Assembly (NCBI RefSeq): GCF_001676705.1
Contig: NZ_CP016170.1
Coordinates: forward strand, 5,270,001 to 5,334,000
Reading direction: 5' to 3'
Length of the DNA stretch: 64,000 nucleotides
Origin: Bordetella bronchialis
Lineage (GTDB): Bacteria > Pseudomonadota > Gammaproteobacteria > Burkholderiales > Burkholderiaceae_B
Shown: one piece after another, positions 1-10,692 of the stretch
How positions within the stretch are numbered: the first letter of the stretch is position 1
How the letters are laid out: every line of letters begins with the position of its first letter
Position numbers and translations under genes: made by a program
The notes under the pieces: model-generated
What the model saw: only the letters and a program-made list of their open reading frames with translations
What the model was told of the DNA's origin: nothing
Database searches by the model: none

Positions 1-1538
1 GTGAAGGGCGCGTGGCCCAGCCAGGGCACGCCTTCCCCGCCCATGTGCGTATAAAGATCGGTTTGGCGGCCCATCCAGCGCACCATGTAATGGCAACCGA
101 TGCCGGCCATGCCGCGCGATCCTTCCGGCACGCGCGTGGACGTATTGTGCGGACAGCCCGAGCAGAACCAGGGCTTGCGTTCCGCCACCACGCGCGGGCG
201 GGCCAGCGCCCGCTCGCGGGCCTCGATGAAGGCCAGCCGGGCCTCGATGCCGGCGCGCACATCGGCCGGCAGTTCGAATTTCAGCAGCCGCGCGCCGATG
301 GCCTTGGCCACGATGGCCGGAGAGAATTCATAATGCGCGGGCAGCAGCCAGTTGCCCTGGGGCACGGCCCATTCGCCGCCGTCCTTGTCGTCGAACTTGC
401 CGACGACGCGCGGGATCTTCTTGCCACTGCCTATCCAGCTGAACAGTTCTTCCTTGAGCTGGTATTCCAGCACCTGGCGCTTTTCCTCCACCACCAGGAT
501 CTCGTCCAGGCCCTCGGCGAAGGCCTGCATGCCCGTCGCTTCCAGCGGCCATACCATGCCTACCTTGAAGAGCCGCACGCCGATGCGGCGGCAGGTGTCT
601 TCGTCCAGCCCCAGGTCGGACAGCGCCTGCCGCGTGTCCAGATACGCCTTGCCGGAGGTCATGATGCCGAAGCGGGCGGACTCGCGCGGCACCTGCCAGA
701 GTTCACGGTTCAAGCCATTGGCCCGCGCATAGGCCAGCGCCGCATACAGCTTGAAGTCCAGCAGGCGCGCTTCCTGTTCCAGCGGGGTATCGGGCAGGCG
801 GATGTTCAGCCCGTCGGGCGGCATCTGGAAGTCGTGCGGCAGTACGATGCGCACGCGCTCGGGATCGACCTCTACCGAGGCCGAGACTTCCACGATATCG
901 GTGATGCATTTCATGCCGACCCATACGCCGGCGTAGCGGCTCATGGCCCAGCCGTGCAGGCCGTAGTCCAGGACCTCCTGCACCGTGGACGGGAACAGCA
1001 CCGGGATCAGGCAGGCCTTGAGCAAATGATCGCTCTGGTGCGGCAGGGTCGACGACTTGGCGGGATGGTCGTCGCCGGCCACCACCAGCACGCCGCCGTG
1101 GCGCGACGTGCCCGCGGCGTTGGCGTGCTTGAAGACATCGCCGCACCGGTCCACGCCTGGCCCCTTGCCGTACCACATGCCGAACACGCCGTCATAGCGC
1201 GCCCCCGGGAACAGGTTGACCTGCTGGGAACCCCACACCGCGGTGGCCGCGAGATCCTCGTTCACCCCCGGCTGGAACACCACGTGGTGGGCCTTGAGAT
1301 ACTTGGCCGCCTTCCACATATTCAGGTCCACGCCGCCAAGCGGCGAGCCGCGATACCCGGAGATAAAACCCGCGGTATTGAGGCCGGCGCGCGCATCGCG
1401 GGTGCGCTGCATCATGGGCAGGCGCACCAGCGCATGGATGCCGCTCATCCAGGCACGTCCGGTTTCCAGGGAATATTTGTCGTCCAGCTGGACGGAGTCG
1501 AGCGCGGCGCGCTGCGCCGGCGTTAGGGGGGCGTTCAT
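1..1538 (-). CDS. Indolepyruvate ferredoxin oxidoreductase family protein, N-terminal part (runs off the window)
   Basis: Only the first 512 codons are visible; the frame is open to the window edge, so the C-terminal part is missing. The protein begins MNAPLTPAQRAALDSVQLDD and continues into a pyruvate/2-ketoacid oxidoreductase-type fold with the motifs GYRGSPLGG and PGVNEDLAATA. Near residue 460-485 a CSGCPHNTS motif and GIGCHYM mark the start of the thiamine-diphosphate-binding part. This matches the large fused (about 1150-residue) indolepyruvate oxidoreductase family, which decarboxylates aryl 2-oxoacids to acyl-CoA in the cytosol. The start is supported by a GGAG box about 7 bases upstream. 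It is divergent from mutY. The substrate is inferred from family only. Confidence 0.88.
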   Translation of the reverse strand, partial: MNAPLTPAQRAALDSVQLDDKYSLETGRAWMSGIHALVRLPMMQRTRDARAGLNTAGFISGYRGSPLGGVDLNMWKAAKYLKAHHVVFQPGVNEDLAATAVWGSQQVNLFPGARYDGVFGMWYGKGPGVDRCGDVFKHANAAGTSRHGGVLVVAGDDHPAKSSTLPHQSDHLLKACLIPVLFPSTVQEVLDYGLHGWAMSRYAGVWVGMKCITDIVEVSASVEVDPERVRIVLPHDFQMPPDGLNIRLPDTPLEQEARLLDFKLYAALAYARANGLNRELWQVPRESARFGIMTSGKAYLDTRQALSDLGLDEDTCRRIGVRLFKVGMVWPLEATGMQAFAEGLDEILVVEEKRQVLEYQLKEELFSWIGSGKKIPRVVGKFDDKDGGEWAVPQGNWLLPAHYEFSPAIVAKAIGARLLKFELPADVRAGIEARLAFIEARERALARPRVVAERKPWFCSGCPHNTSTRVPEGSRGMAGIGCHYMVRWMGRQTDLYTHMGGEGVPWLGHAPF

Positions 1539-1765
1539 GCAGTCTCCGTTTGTTTTGGATGGCCCACGCCGGCTGGGGGAGCGCCTCTTGTGAAGGCTTG
1601 CCGGCCGGCATGAACAGTCAAGCAGGCTTTTGCGTCCCAGCCTGTATCGGTCTTTTACTCCTGGCACAGCAGCGGCGCAATTGGTGTTCCCGCTGAGTAT
1701 GTCGCGTCAGGCCGGGCCGCGCTAGGCCGGGCCCAGGGCCGCGTCGCGGTGCAATAATCCCGCCC

Positions 1766-2845
1766 ATGGACTTCGCAACCCGTATCGCCACGTGGCAGCA
1801 GCGCCACGGGCGCCACGATCTTCCGTGGCAGAACACCCGGGACCCCTACCGCATCTGGCTGTCGGAAATCATGCTGCAGCAGACCCAGGTGAGCACGGTC
1901 ATCCCCTATTACCAGCGCTTCCTGGAACGCTTCCCAGACCTGCATGCCCTGGCCGCCGCGGACCAGGAAGCGGTCATGCCATACTGGGCCGGCCTGGGCT
2001 ACTACGCGCGCGCCCGCAACCTGCATCGCTGCGCGCAGGAAATCGCGCGCGACTGGGGCGGACGCTTTCCCCCGGACGCGGCCGCCATCGCGACATTGCC
2101 GGGCATCGGGCGCTCCACCGCGGCGGCCATCGCCGCCTTCGCCTACGGCGAGCGATCGCCCATCATGGACGGCAACGTCAAGCGCGTTTTCGCCCGGCAT
2201 TTCGGCATAGCCGGCGACCCGGCACGGCGCGAGACGGAAACCCGGCTGTGGGCGCTGGCGGACGCGCAATTGCACGACGGCGCGGGTCACGGCGTCGATA
2301 TGCCGGCCTATACGCAGGGATTGATGGACCTGGGCGCGACCGTCTGCATACGCGGCAAGCCGCTGTGCGAACGCTGCCCCGTCAACGAAACCTGTATCGC
2401 GCGGCGCGAGGGCCGCCAGGCGGAACTGCCCACCCCGAAGGCGCGCAAACCCTCTCCCGAACGCAGCACCGGGATGCTGGTCCTGCGCCACGAAGGCCGG
2501 ATATTGCTCGAACAGAGGCCGGCAACGGGAATCTGGGGCGGTCTTTGGAGCCTGCCGGAATTCGACATCGCGCAGGATGCGCGCTCGGCCTGCCAGGCCC
2601 TGGGCGCGACCCCGGCGCAGGCCTTCGAGCTGGCGGCGTTTTCGCATACGTTCACGCATTTCCGCCTGCACGTCCGGCCCTGGTACGTGGTCCTGGCGGC
2701 GCCGCCTTCCAAAGACGATCGCGCATGGCGATGGGTGGACGCATTCCAGACCGCCCAGGTCGCGCTGCCCGCGCCGGTTCGCAAGCTGATCGACGGTTTG
2801 TTCGCGGCAGGGCTGCCGGAAGACGCCATGGCGCCGGCGGCCTAG
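1766..2845 (+). CDS. mutY: A/G-specific adenine glycosylase MutY
   Basis: This base-excision repair enzyme removes adenine mispaired with 8-oxoguanine or G. The 359-residue length is usual for the family. The helix-hairpin-helix catalytic domain contains SEIMLQQTQV (catalytic Glu34), LPGIGRSTAAAI and IMDGNVKRV (catalytic Asp135). A 4Fe-4S cluster loop is complete, with Cys194, Cys201, Cys204 and Cys210 in C-x6-C-x2-C-x5-C spacing. The C-terminal part from about residue 230 is the Nudix-like 8-oxoG recognition domain. It is transcribed divergently from the oxidoreductase gene and converges on rodA, with 10 bases between the stop codons. Confidence 0.96.
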   Translation: MDFATRIATWQQRHGRHDLPWQNTRDPYRIWLSEIMLQQTQVSTVIPYYQRFLERFPDLHALAAADQEAVMPYWAGLGYYARARNLHRCAQEIARDWGGRFPPDAAAIATLPGIGRSTAAAIAAFAYGERSPIMDGNVKRVFARHFGIAGDPARRETETRLWALADAQLHDGAGHGVDMPAYTQGLMDLGATVCIRGKPLCERCPVNETCIARREGRQAELPTPKARKPSPERSTGMLVLRHEGRILLEQRPATGIWGGLWSLPEFDIAQDARSACQALGATPAQAFELAAFSHTFTHFRLHVRPWYVVLAAPPSKDDRAWRWVDAFQTAQVALPAPVRKLIDGLFAAGLPEDAMAPAA

Positions 2846-2855
2846 CCGCGCCGGC

Positions 2856-3992
2856 CTAGGCCTTCACGGAACGATGCCGGTTGACACTCATCAGCATGCC
2901 GCAGGCGACACCCACGGTAAGCAAGGCTGTCCCGCCATAGCTCATGAATGGCAACGGCACCCCCACCACGGGCAGGATCCCCGTCACCATGCCGATGTTC
3001 ACGAACACATAGATGAAGAACATCATGGTCAGCGATCCGCTGAGCAGCCGGCCGAATTGTGAGGTGGCCCGCGTGGCGATAGTCAGCCCGCGCGCGATCA
3101 GCAGCCCGTACAGCACCAGGATCAGCACGCCGCCATATAGGCCGAACTCCTCGGCATAGACCGCGAAGATGAAGTCGGTGGTGCGTTCCGGGATGAAGTC
3201 CAGGTGCGTCTGGGTGCCCTTCATGTAGCCCTTGCCATACAGGCCGCCCGAGCCCACCGCGATCATGGACTGGATGGTATGGAAGCCCTTCCCCAGGGGA
3301 TCGGAACTGGGATCCAGCAGGGTGCACACGCGGTGCTTCTGGTAGTCGTGCAGGACCACCCAGTCCACCTCGGGCTGGCAAAGCTGGCCTTCGTAGCTGA
3401 CCAGCGTGCCGATGCCGATGACGCCGGCCAGCACCACGGGTATCAGCAGCTTGAACGACAAGCCGGCGAAGTAGATGACGCAGAAGCCGGCGCCGAACAC
3501 CAGCAAGGCGGTGCCCAGGTCGGGCTGCCGAACGATCAGCAGGAAGGGCACGCCCAGGAGCACCGCGGCGAACAGGAAGTCCCGTATGCGGACCTGCCCT
3601 TCGTGCCGCTGGAAGTACCAGGCCAGCATCAGCGGCAGCGCGATCTTCATCATCTCGGAAGGCTGGATGCGCGTGACGCCCAGGTTCAGCCACCGCGTGG
3701 CGCCCTTGCTGGTTTCGCCGAACAGCTCCACGGCCAGCAGCAGCGCCACGCCCAGCACATAGGCGGGCGGCGCCAGCTTCATCAGCATCTTGGGCGGAAT
3801 CAGCGCCACCGCCCACATGGCGAAGAAGGCGATGATGAAATTGCGCGACTGGTCCGCGAAGCGCCAGTCGGTACTGCCGACCGCGGAATGCATGACCGTC
3901 AGGCCCAGGGCCGTCAACAGCAACAGGATGAACAGCAGCGGCCAGTCGAAAACCGTGACCACGCGCAGCAGGATCAGCGCCAGGCGTTTCAT
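2856..3992 (-). CDS. rodA: Peptidoglycan glycosyltransferase RodA (SEDS family)
   Basis: This inner-membrane SEDS glycosyltransferase polymerises lipid II during cell elongation together with PBP2. The 378 residues are mostly hydrophobic and form about ten membrane segments, starting with FDWPLLFILLLLTALGL. Family signatures visible include RIQPSEMMKIALPL, VRQPDLGTALL and the C-terminal PLPFMSYGGTALL. The ATG overlaps the stop of mrdA by four bases (ATGA), indicating translational coupling. It is the last gene of the mreB-mreC-mreD-mrdA-rodA operon. Confidence 0.96.
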   Translation of the reverse strand: MKRLALILLRVVTVFDWPLLFILLLLTALGLTVMHSAVGSTDWRFADQSRNFIIAFFAMWAVALIPPKMLMKLAPPAYVLGVALLLAVELFGETSKGATRWLNLGVTRIQPSEMMKIALPLMLAWYFQRHEGQVRIRDFLFAAVLLGVPFLLIVRQPDLGTALLVFGAGFCVIYFAGLSFKLLIPVVLAGVIGIGTLVSYEGQLCQPEVDWVVLHDYQKHRVCTLLDPSSDPLGKGFHTIQSMIAVGSGGLYGKGYMKGTQTHLDFIPERTTDFIFAVYAEEFGLYGGVLILVLYGLLIARGLTIATRATSQFGRLLSGSLTMMFFIYVFVNIGMVTGILPVVGVPLPFMSYGGTALLTVGVACGMLMSVNRHRSVKA

Positions 3993-6052
3993 CGATTGCT
4001 CTCCTGCGCGGCGGCGCCCGCATTGACCGCGGTGCCGGGCTGGCGCGGCGGCATGTCGGTCGTGTTGACCGCCACGTCGGGACGCCGAGGCGGCGTTCCC
4101 GGCTTGCGCGCGGGCGCGGGAGGCGTGGCCGCCGAGGCCACCGCGCGCGGCGCCGCGGCCCCGGGCTGGCCGGCGGCGACATCGGGCTGCCGCGGCGGCG
4201 TGTCGGGCTGGTCGCGCAGCAGCCAGGCATCGAACACCTTGCGCGCGATCGGCGCGGCCGCGCTGGCGCCCCAGCCGGCGTTTTCCACGATCAGCGCCAC
4301 GGCGATGCGGGGATGGTCCACCGGCGCGAAGCCCATGAACAAGGCGTGGTCGCGCAGGCGCTCGTCCACCGAGCTGGCGTGGTAGCGGGCGCCGCGCAGG
4401 CTGTACACCTGGGCGGTGCCGGTCTTGCCCGCCGCCTGGTAGGCGGCGCCCCGGAACGCCTGCCGGGCGGTCCCCACGCGCACTACGTCGGCCATGGCGT
4501 TCTTGACGACATCCAGGTTGGCCTGGTGCAGCGGTATCTGGTAATTGGGCGTACTGGGCGTGTCGGCGAAGGCGCCCGTGCGGGGATCTTCCACCGCGTG
4601 CACCAGGTGCGGCTTGCGGTACAGGCCATTATTGGCCAGCGTGGACGTGGCCTGCGCCAGCTGCAGGATGGTAAAGGCGTTGTAGCCCTGGCCCACCGCC
4701 ACGGACACCGATTCGCCGGCATACCAGCGCTGCTTGTCCTTGTCCTTGTAGGCGCTGCGCTTCCAGGCGGTAGACGGCAGCACGCCGCGCTTTTCCCCGT
4801 CCAGGTCGATGCCGGTGATCTGGCCGAAGCCGAACTGCTTGGTGAAATCGTGCAAGGCATCCACGCCGATTTCGGGCCCCAGCGAAAAGAAATAGGTATC
4901 CGAGGACACCACCAGCGCCTTGTGCATATCGGTGGGACCGAACACCGCGCCGGCGGCATTGCGGAACTTCTGTCCGCCGAACTCGAAATAGCCGGGATCG
5001 GGAATGCGGTCGGTGGCGCGGCGCTTGCCCAGCTCCAGCGCCGCCATGGCGACGAAGGGCTTGTACGTGGAACCGATCGGGTAGGTGCCGTAGATGGGGC
5101 GGTTGATCAGGGGATGGTCCGGCGATTCGTTCAGCATGCGCCAGTTGTCGACGTCGATGCCATCCACGAACAGGTTGGGGTTGAACGAAGGCTGCGAGAC
5201 GAAGGCCAGGACTTCGCCCGTGTCCGGATCGATGGCGACCAGGGCGCCGCGCTGGTCGCCGAAGGCTTCCTCGGCCACTTTCTGCAGGCGCAGGTCGATG
5301 GACAGTTCGATGTCGGAGCCGGGCACGGGATCGATGCGCCGCAGGGTGCGCACCGGGCGGCCGCCCGCCGTGACCTCGACTTCCTCCAGGCCGGTGCGGC
5401 CGTGCAGTTGGGCTTCCCAGCTTTTCTCTATGCCCTTCTTGCCGATGACATCGGTGCCGCGATAGTTGCCGAGCTGGCCGCTGGCTTCCAGTTCTTCGAT
5501 ATCGCCTTCGGAAATGCGGCCGATATAGCCGACCACATGCGCGGCGGATTGGCCCTCCGGGTACTCCCGCACCCAGCGCGCGCGCAGCTCCACGCCGGGA
5601 AACTGGAACGCGTGCGCGGCGAACCAGGCGGCTTCCGTGTCGTTCAGGTTGTCGCGCAGCGTCAGCGTGGCGTAGCGGCTGTTTTCCGCGATGCGGCGCT
5701 TCAGCCTGCGCTGGTCGGCGGGGCTGATGTACACGACCGGGGTCAGCGCCTTGAACAGCGCATCGATGCTGCCCACCTGGGCCGGGACGATCTCCAGGGT
5801 GTAGGTGCGGTAGTTGCGCGCCAGGACCGTGCCGTTACGGTCCAGGATCTCGCCGCGCCGGGGCGGGATGGGCACCACCGCGATGCGGTTGCGGTCCGCC
5901 CGCTCGGACAGGCCTTCATAGCGGTCCACCTGCAGCATCCAGAAGCGACCGATGAGCAGCGCGAAGCACAGCAGCGCCGCCAGGCCGCCCACCCAGGCCC
6001 GGAGCCGGAAGCGCTGCTTCTGCTGGGCGCCGGTTTTTTTGAATTCGAACAT
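3989..6052 (-). CDS. mrdA: Penicillin-binding protein 2 (elongation transpeptidase)
   Basis: This monofunctional DD-transpeptidase of the rod complex has one N-terminal membrane anchor (about residues 22-40) and a periplasmic body. The dimerisation domain is followed by the transpeptidase domain with GSTYKPF (nucleophile Ser328), SSD at 383-385 and KTGTAQ at 543-545, so all active-site motifs are intact. The protein is 687 residues, longer than the usual 620-640, because about 75 residues after the transpeptidase domain form a Pro/Ala/Arg-rich tail with repeats of the type TPPRQPDVA. The start lies 15 bases after the mreD stop, and rodA overlaps its end. Confidence 0.96.
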   Translation of the reverse strand: MFEFKKTGAQQKQRFRLRAWVGGLAALLCFALLIGRFWMLQVDRYEGLSERADRNRIAVVPIPPRRGEILDRNGTVLARNYRTYTLEIVPAQVGSIDALFKALTPVVYISPADQRRLKRRIAENSRYATLTLRDNLNDTEAAWFAAHAFQFPGVELRARWVREYPEGQSAAHVVGYIGRISEGDIEELEASGQLGNYRGTDVIGKKGIEKSWEAQLHGRTGLEEVEVTAGGRPVRTLRRIDPVPGSDIELSIDLRLQKVAEEAFGDQRGALVAIDPDTGEVLAFVSQPSFNPNLFVDGIDVDNWRMLNESPDHPLINRPIYGTYPIGSTYKPFVAMAALELGKRRATDRIPDPGYFEFGGQKFRNAAGAVFGPTDMHKALVVSSDTYFFSLGPEIGVDALHDFTKQFGFGQITGIDLDGEKRGVLPSTAWKRSAYKDKDKQRWYAGESVSVAVGQGYNAFTILQLAQATSTLANNGLYRKPHLVHAVEDPRTGAFADTPSTPNYQIPLHQANLDVVKNAMADVVRVGTARQAFRGAAYQAAGKTGTAQVYSLRGARYHASSVDERLRDHALFMGFAPVDHPRIAVALIVENAGWGASAAAPIARKVFDAWLLRDQPDTPPRQPDVAAGQPGAAAPRAVASAATPPAPARKPGTPPRRPDVAVNTTDMPPRQPGTAVNAGAAAQESNR

Positions 6053-6067
6053 GTTCGGAAAAGACGA

Positions 6068-6628
6068 TCAGACCGATGCCGATTCGGCATCGTCGGCGCC
6101 GCGCGTGGGCAGGTGCAGCAGCCAGCCGACCAGGGGCCAGAGGGCCGCCGTCAGGGCCGCGCCCACCGCCCAGTCCCAGCCGGGCCATCTGCCGGCGATC
6201 CAGGCCTTGATCAGGACGGTGACCAGCCGCGCCACGAAAAAAATCGGCAGCATGTGCATCGCCTGGCTCCAGAGATCGAAGCGCTGCAGCCGGCGATGCA
6301 GGATGACGGCGCCGTAGGCGACCAGGGTATAGGACAGCGCATTGCCGCCCAGCACGCCGGCGTCATGCACGTCCATCAGCAGTCCGAACACGAAGGCGGT
6401 GACCATGCCGATGCGCCGCGGCTCGTGCACGCACCAGAAGGCGATGACCAGGATCAGGATGTCGGGCGCCTGCGCCCACAGGCGCCAGGGCAGCAGCGAG
6501 ATCATCCACACCAGCAGCACCGAGCCCCACACCATGACGGCGTGGGCCGGACGCGCGACCCGTTCCGGCTCGACCGTCCGGCGCGGACGCACCACCGAGC
6601 GGGGTTCACTCCGGTTTATCGGACTCAC
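6068..6628 (-). CDS. mreD: Rod shape-determining protein MreD
   Basis: This small integral membrane protein of the elongasome has 186 residues with five or six predicted membrane segments, e.g. AVMVWGSVLLVWMISLLPW. I place the start at a GTG at 6628 because an ideal AGGAGG lies nine bases before it; the first codons then overlap the 3' end of mreC by 23 bases. Reading further upstream in frame is possible but has no ribosome site. The N-terminus before the first helix is unusually basic and hydrophilic (about 30 residues). The final residues DDAESASV end 15 bases before mrdA. Confidence 0.9.
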   Translation of the reverse strand: MSPINRSEPRSVVRPRRTVEPERVARPAHAVMVWGSVLLVWMISLLPWRLWAQAPDILILVIAFWCVHEPRRIGMVTAFVFGLLMDVHDAGVLGGNALSYTLVAYGAVILHRRLQRFDLWSQAMHMLPIFFVARLVTVLIKAWIAGRWPGWDWAVGAALTAALWPLVGWLLHLPTRGADDAESASV

Positions 6629-7505
6629 TGGAATCGGCCTCCTGGCGGTTGACTTCGGCGCGCTTGACGTCGACCTGCAAAACAAGGAAGTGGCGATACC
6701 GTTCCGGATGGGCCAGCGGCTCGGCCATGGCGCGCGCGAAACCGGATGCGGTATCGCGCTCCACCTTGGTCACCTTGGCCACCGGCAGGCCGGCCGGGAA
6801 CAGGCCGCCCACGCCGCTGGTGATAATAGTATCGCCCTCTTTGATGTCGGCGTTCGCGGCCAGGTAGCGCACTTCCATGCGCCCCGGCTGGTTGCTGCCG
6901 AACGCGATCAGCCGCAAGCCGTTGCGCAGGATCTGCACGGGGATGGAGACCTGCTCATCGGTGACCAGGGCCGCCTCGGCCGTCATGGGGGTGACGCGCA
7001 CGATCTGGCCGACCACGCCGCCTTCGTCGATCACCGGCATGCCCGGCGCCAGCCCCTGCCTGCTGCCCTTGTTGAATACCAGCCGCTGATTGAAGGCGTT
7101 GGGCGGCTCGTAGAGCACTTCCACGACCACCGCCTGCTGCGCCAGGGTGTCGGTCACGCCCAGCAAGCGGCGCAGCTGGGCGTTTTCCGCGGCCAGCTGT
7201 GCCGCGTGGGTGGCGACCTGCGCGAGTTCGATGCGCTGGCGTTGCAGGGCTTCGTTTTCCGACCGCACCAGGTTGGCGGCGTTGTACCACTCGTTGACCT
7301 GCTGCACGATGTCGCGCGGCAGCAGCACGGCGCGCTGGAAGGGATACAGCGCGACGGAGACGGCGCGCCGCACGGGCTCCAGCATGCGCCATTGCGAATC
7401 GCCCACCAATAGCGCCAGGGCCAGAACGACCAGGATGGCCAGCCTTGCCTCGGCGGGCAGGCCATGTCGGAACAGCCGCGGTGTGGTGGCGTTAAGTTGG
7501 GGCAT
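6606..7505 (-). CDS. mreC: Rod shape-determining protein MreC
   Basis: This bitopic periplasmic scaffold links MreB filaments to PBP2. It has one membrane helix near residues 20-38 (ILVVLALALLVGD), then a coiled coil rich in Asn, Glu and Leu (NEALQRQRIELAQVATHAAQ, about residues 80-110), then the two beta-barrel domains, with conserved motifs including GVTDTLAQQAVVVEV and GMPVIDEGGVVGQI. The length of 299 residues is typical. It sits between mreB (80-base gap) and mreD (overlap). The acidic C-terminal tail ESSESDKPE is encoded by the DNA that also carries the mreD start. Confidence 0.95.
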   Translation of the reverse strand: MPQLNATTPRLFRHGLPAEARLAILVVLALALLVGDSQWRMLEPVRRAVSVALYPFQRAVLLPRDIVQQVNEWYNAANLVRSENEALQRQRIELAQVATHAAQLAAENAQLRRLLGVTDTLAQQAVVVEVLYEPPNAFNQRLVFNKGSRQGLAPGMPVIDEGGVVGQIVRVTPMTAEAALVTDEQVSIPVQILRNGLRLIAFGSNQPGRMEVRYLAANADIKEGDTIITSGVGGLFPAGLPVAKVTKVERDTASGFARAMAEPLAHPERYRHFLVLQVDVKRAEVNRQEADSSESDKPE

Positions 7506-7585
7506 GGATACTCACGGGCTTATGGCCCGGTGCCGGCCGCCCACCGTAGCCGCTCAGGCAAAGCGGCCGCGGCCAGGGGCATGAA

Positions 7586-9153
<1,568 letters not shown>

Positions 9154-9155
9154 CC

Positions 9156-10691
9156 ATGACCAAACCCGCCCTGCATACCGAATTCGCCGATATCGCCGCG
9201 CTGCGCCTGGCCCTGGACCGGCGCCAGGTCAGCGCCGTCGAACTCGCTTCCAGCGCGCTGGAAGCGGCCCAGGCCGCCTCGACGCTGAACGCCTTCCTGC
9301 ACATCGAGCCGGAGCTGACCCTGCAACAGGCGCGCGCGGCCGACGCCGCGCTGGCCGACGGCACGGCGGGGCCCCTGACCGGCGTGCCCATCGCCCACAA
9401 GGACGCCTTCGTCACCCGCGGCTGGCGCACCACGGCGGGCAGCCGCATGCTGGAAGGCTATGTCAGCCCCTTCGACGCCACGGTGGTGGAACGCCTGCGG
9501 CAGGCCGGCGCCGTGTCCATCGGCAAGCTGAACTGCGATGAGTTCGCCATGGGTTCGGGCAACGAGAACTCCGCCTACGGCCCCGTGCGCAACCCCTGGG
9601 ACACGGACGCCGTGCCCGGCGGCTCGTCCGGCGGATCGGCGGCCGCCGTGGCGGCGCGGCTGGTGCCGGCCGCCACGGGCACCGACACCGGCGGCTCCGT
9701 GCGGCAGCCGGCTTCCCTGTGCGGGGTGACGGGCATCAAACCGACCTACGGCACGGTCTCGCGCTTCGGCATCGTGGCGTTCGGCTCCAGCCTGGACCAG
9801 GCCGGCCCGCTGGCCGCCAGCAGCCGCGACGCCCTGGCCCTGCTCGACGCCATGGCCGGCTTCGACCCGCGCGACGCCACCAGCGTGGAACGCTGCGGCA
9901 AGGACGCCAACGAGCCGGGCCGGGTCAGGCGCGATTTCGACGCCGCCCAGGCCGCCCATGACGCGGCCGGCGCCAAGCCGCTGGACGGCCTGCGCATCGG
10001 CGTGCCGGCGGAATACTTCGGCGACGGCCTGACCGACGAAGTCCGCGCCGCCGTGGAGGCCGCCCTGGCCCAATTCGAGGCGCTCGGCGCCCGGCGCGTG
10101 GAAATTTCCCTGCCGCGCACCGAACTGGCCATCCCGGCCTATTACGTCATCGCGCCGGCGGAGGCCTCCAGCAACCTGGCGCGCTACGACGGCGTGCGCT
10201 ATGGCCACCGCGCGGCGCAGTACGGCGACCTGACCGAAATGATCAGCCGCTCCCGCGCGGAAGGCTTCGGCGACGAAGTCCGCCGCCGCATCCTGATCGG
10301 CACCTACGTGCTGTCGCACGGCTATTACGACGCCTACTACCTGCAGGCGCAGCGCCTGCGCCGCCTGATCGCGCAGGACTTCCAGCGCGCGCTGGCGCAG
10401 TGCGACGTCATCATGGGGCCGGTGGCGCCCACCGTGGCCAAGAACATCGGCGAAAACCGCGACGACCCGACCGCCGACTGGCTGGCCGACGTCTACACGC
10501 TGGGCGTCAGCCTGGCGGGCCTGCCGGCGATGTCCGTGCCCTGCGGCTTCGGCACGGGCGCGCATGAACGGCGCCCGGTCGGCCTGCAAATCATCGGCAA
10601 CTATTTCGACGAAGGCCGCCTGCTGGCCATCGCCGACCGTTACCAGCAGGTGACGGACTGGCACCAGCGCGTAGCGCGGTGGAGCAACTGA
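9156..10691 (+). CDS. gatA: Glutamyl-/aspartyl-tRNA amidotransferase subunit A
   Basis: This is the amidase subunit that releases ammonia from glutamine for tRNA-dependent amidation. The 511-residue length is normal. The amidase-signature Ser-cisSer-Lys triad is visible: Lys in [10 protein letters not shown] (near residue 80) and the two serines in [14 protein letters not shown] and [11 protein letters not shown] (residues about 152-180). The C-terminal [14 protein letters not shown] is characteristic. It starts two bases after gatC and ends one base before gatB. Confidence 0.97.
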   Translation: MTKPALHTEFADIAALRLALDRRQVSAVELASSALEAAQAASTLNAFLHIEPELTLQQARAADAALADGTAGPLTGVPIAHKDAFVTRGWRTTAGSRMLEGYVSPFDATVVERLRQAGAVSIGKLNCDEFAMGSGNENSAYGPVRNPWDTDAVPGGSSGGSAAAVAARLVPAATGTDTGGSVRQPASLCGVTGIKPTYGTVSRFGIVAFGSSLDQAGPLAASSRDALALLDAMAGFDPRDATSVERCGKDANEPGRVRRDFDAAQAAHDAAGAKPLDGLRIGVPAEYFGDGLTDEVRAAVEAALAQFEALGARRVEISLPRTELAIPAYYVIAPAEASSNLARYDGVRYGHRAAQYGDLTEMISRSRAEGFGDEVRRRILIGTYVLSHGYYDAYYLQAQRLRRLIAQDFQRALAQCDVIMGPVAPTVAKNIGENRDDPTADWLADVYTLGVSLAGLPAMSVPCGFGTGAHERRPVGLQIIGNYFDEGRLLAIADRYQQVTDWHQRVARWSN

Positions 10692-10692
10692 C

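Noticed and set aside
12..1526. Long plus-strand open frame opposite the oxidoreductase gene
   Set aside because: It is an antisense shadow of high-GC coding DNA; the minus strand encodes a clear family protein that starts with a ribosome site.
1700..1740. Another array like the 14-bp repeat at 41.1 kb
   Set aside because: Two CCGGGCCGCG-like pieces occur before mutY, but spacing and number are too poor to call a tandem repeat.
4313..6652. 779-codon open frame opposite mrdA and mreD
   Set aside because: His/Ala/Arg/Gln-rich nonsense composition typical of the antisense frame of GC-rich genes; no domain.
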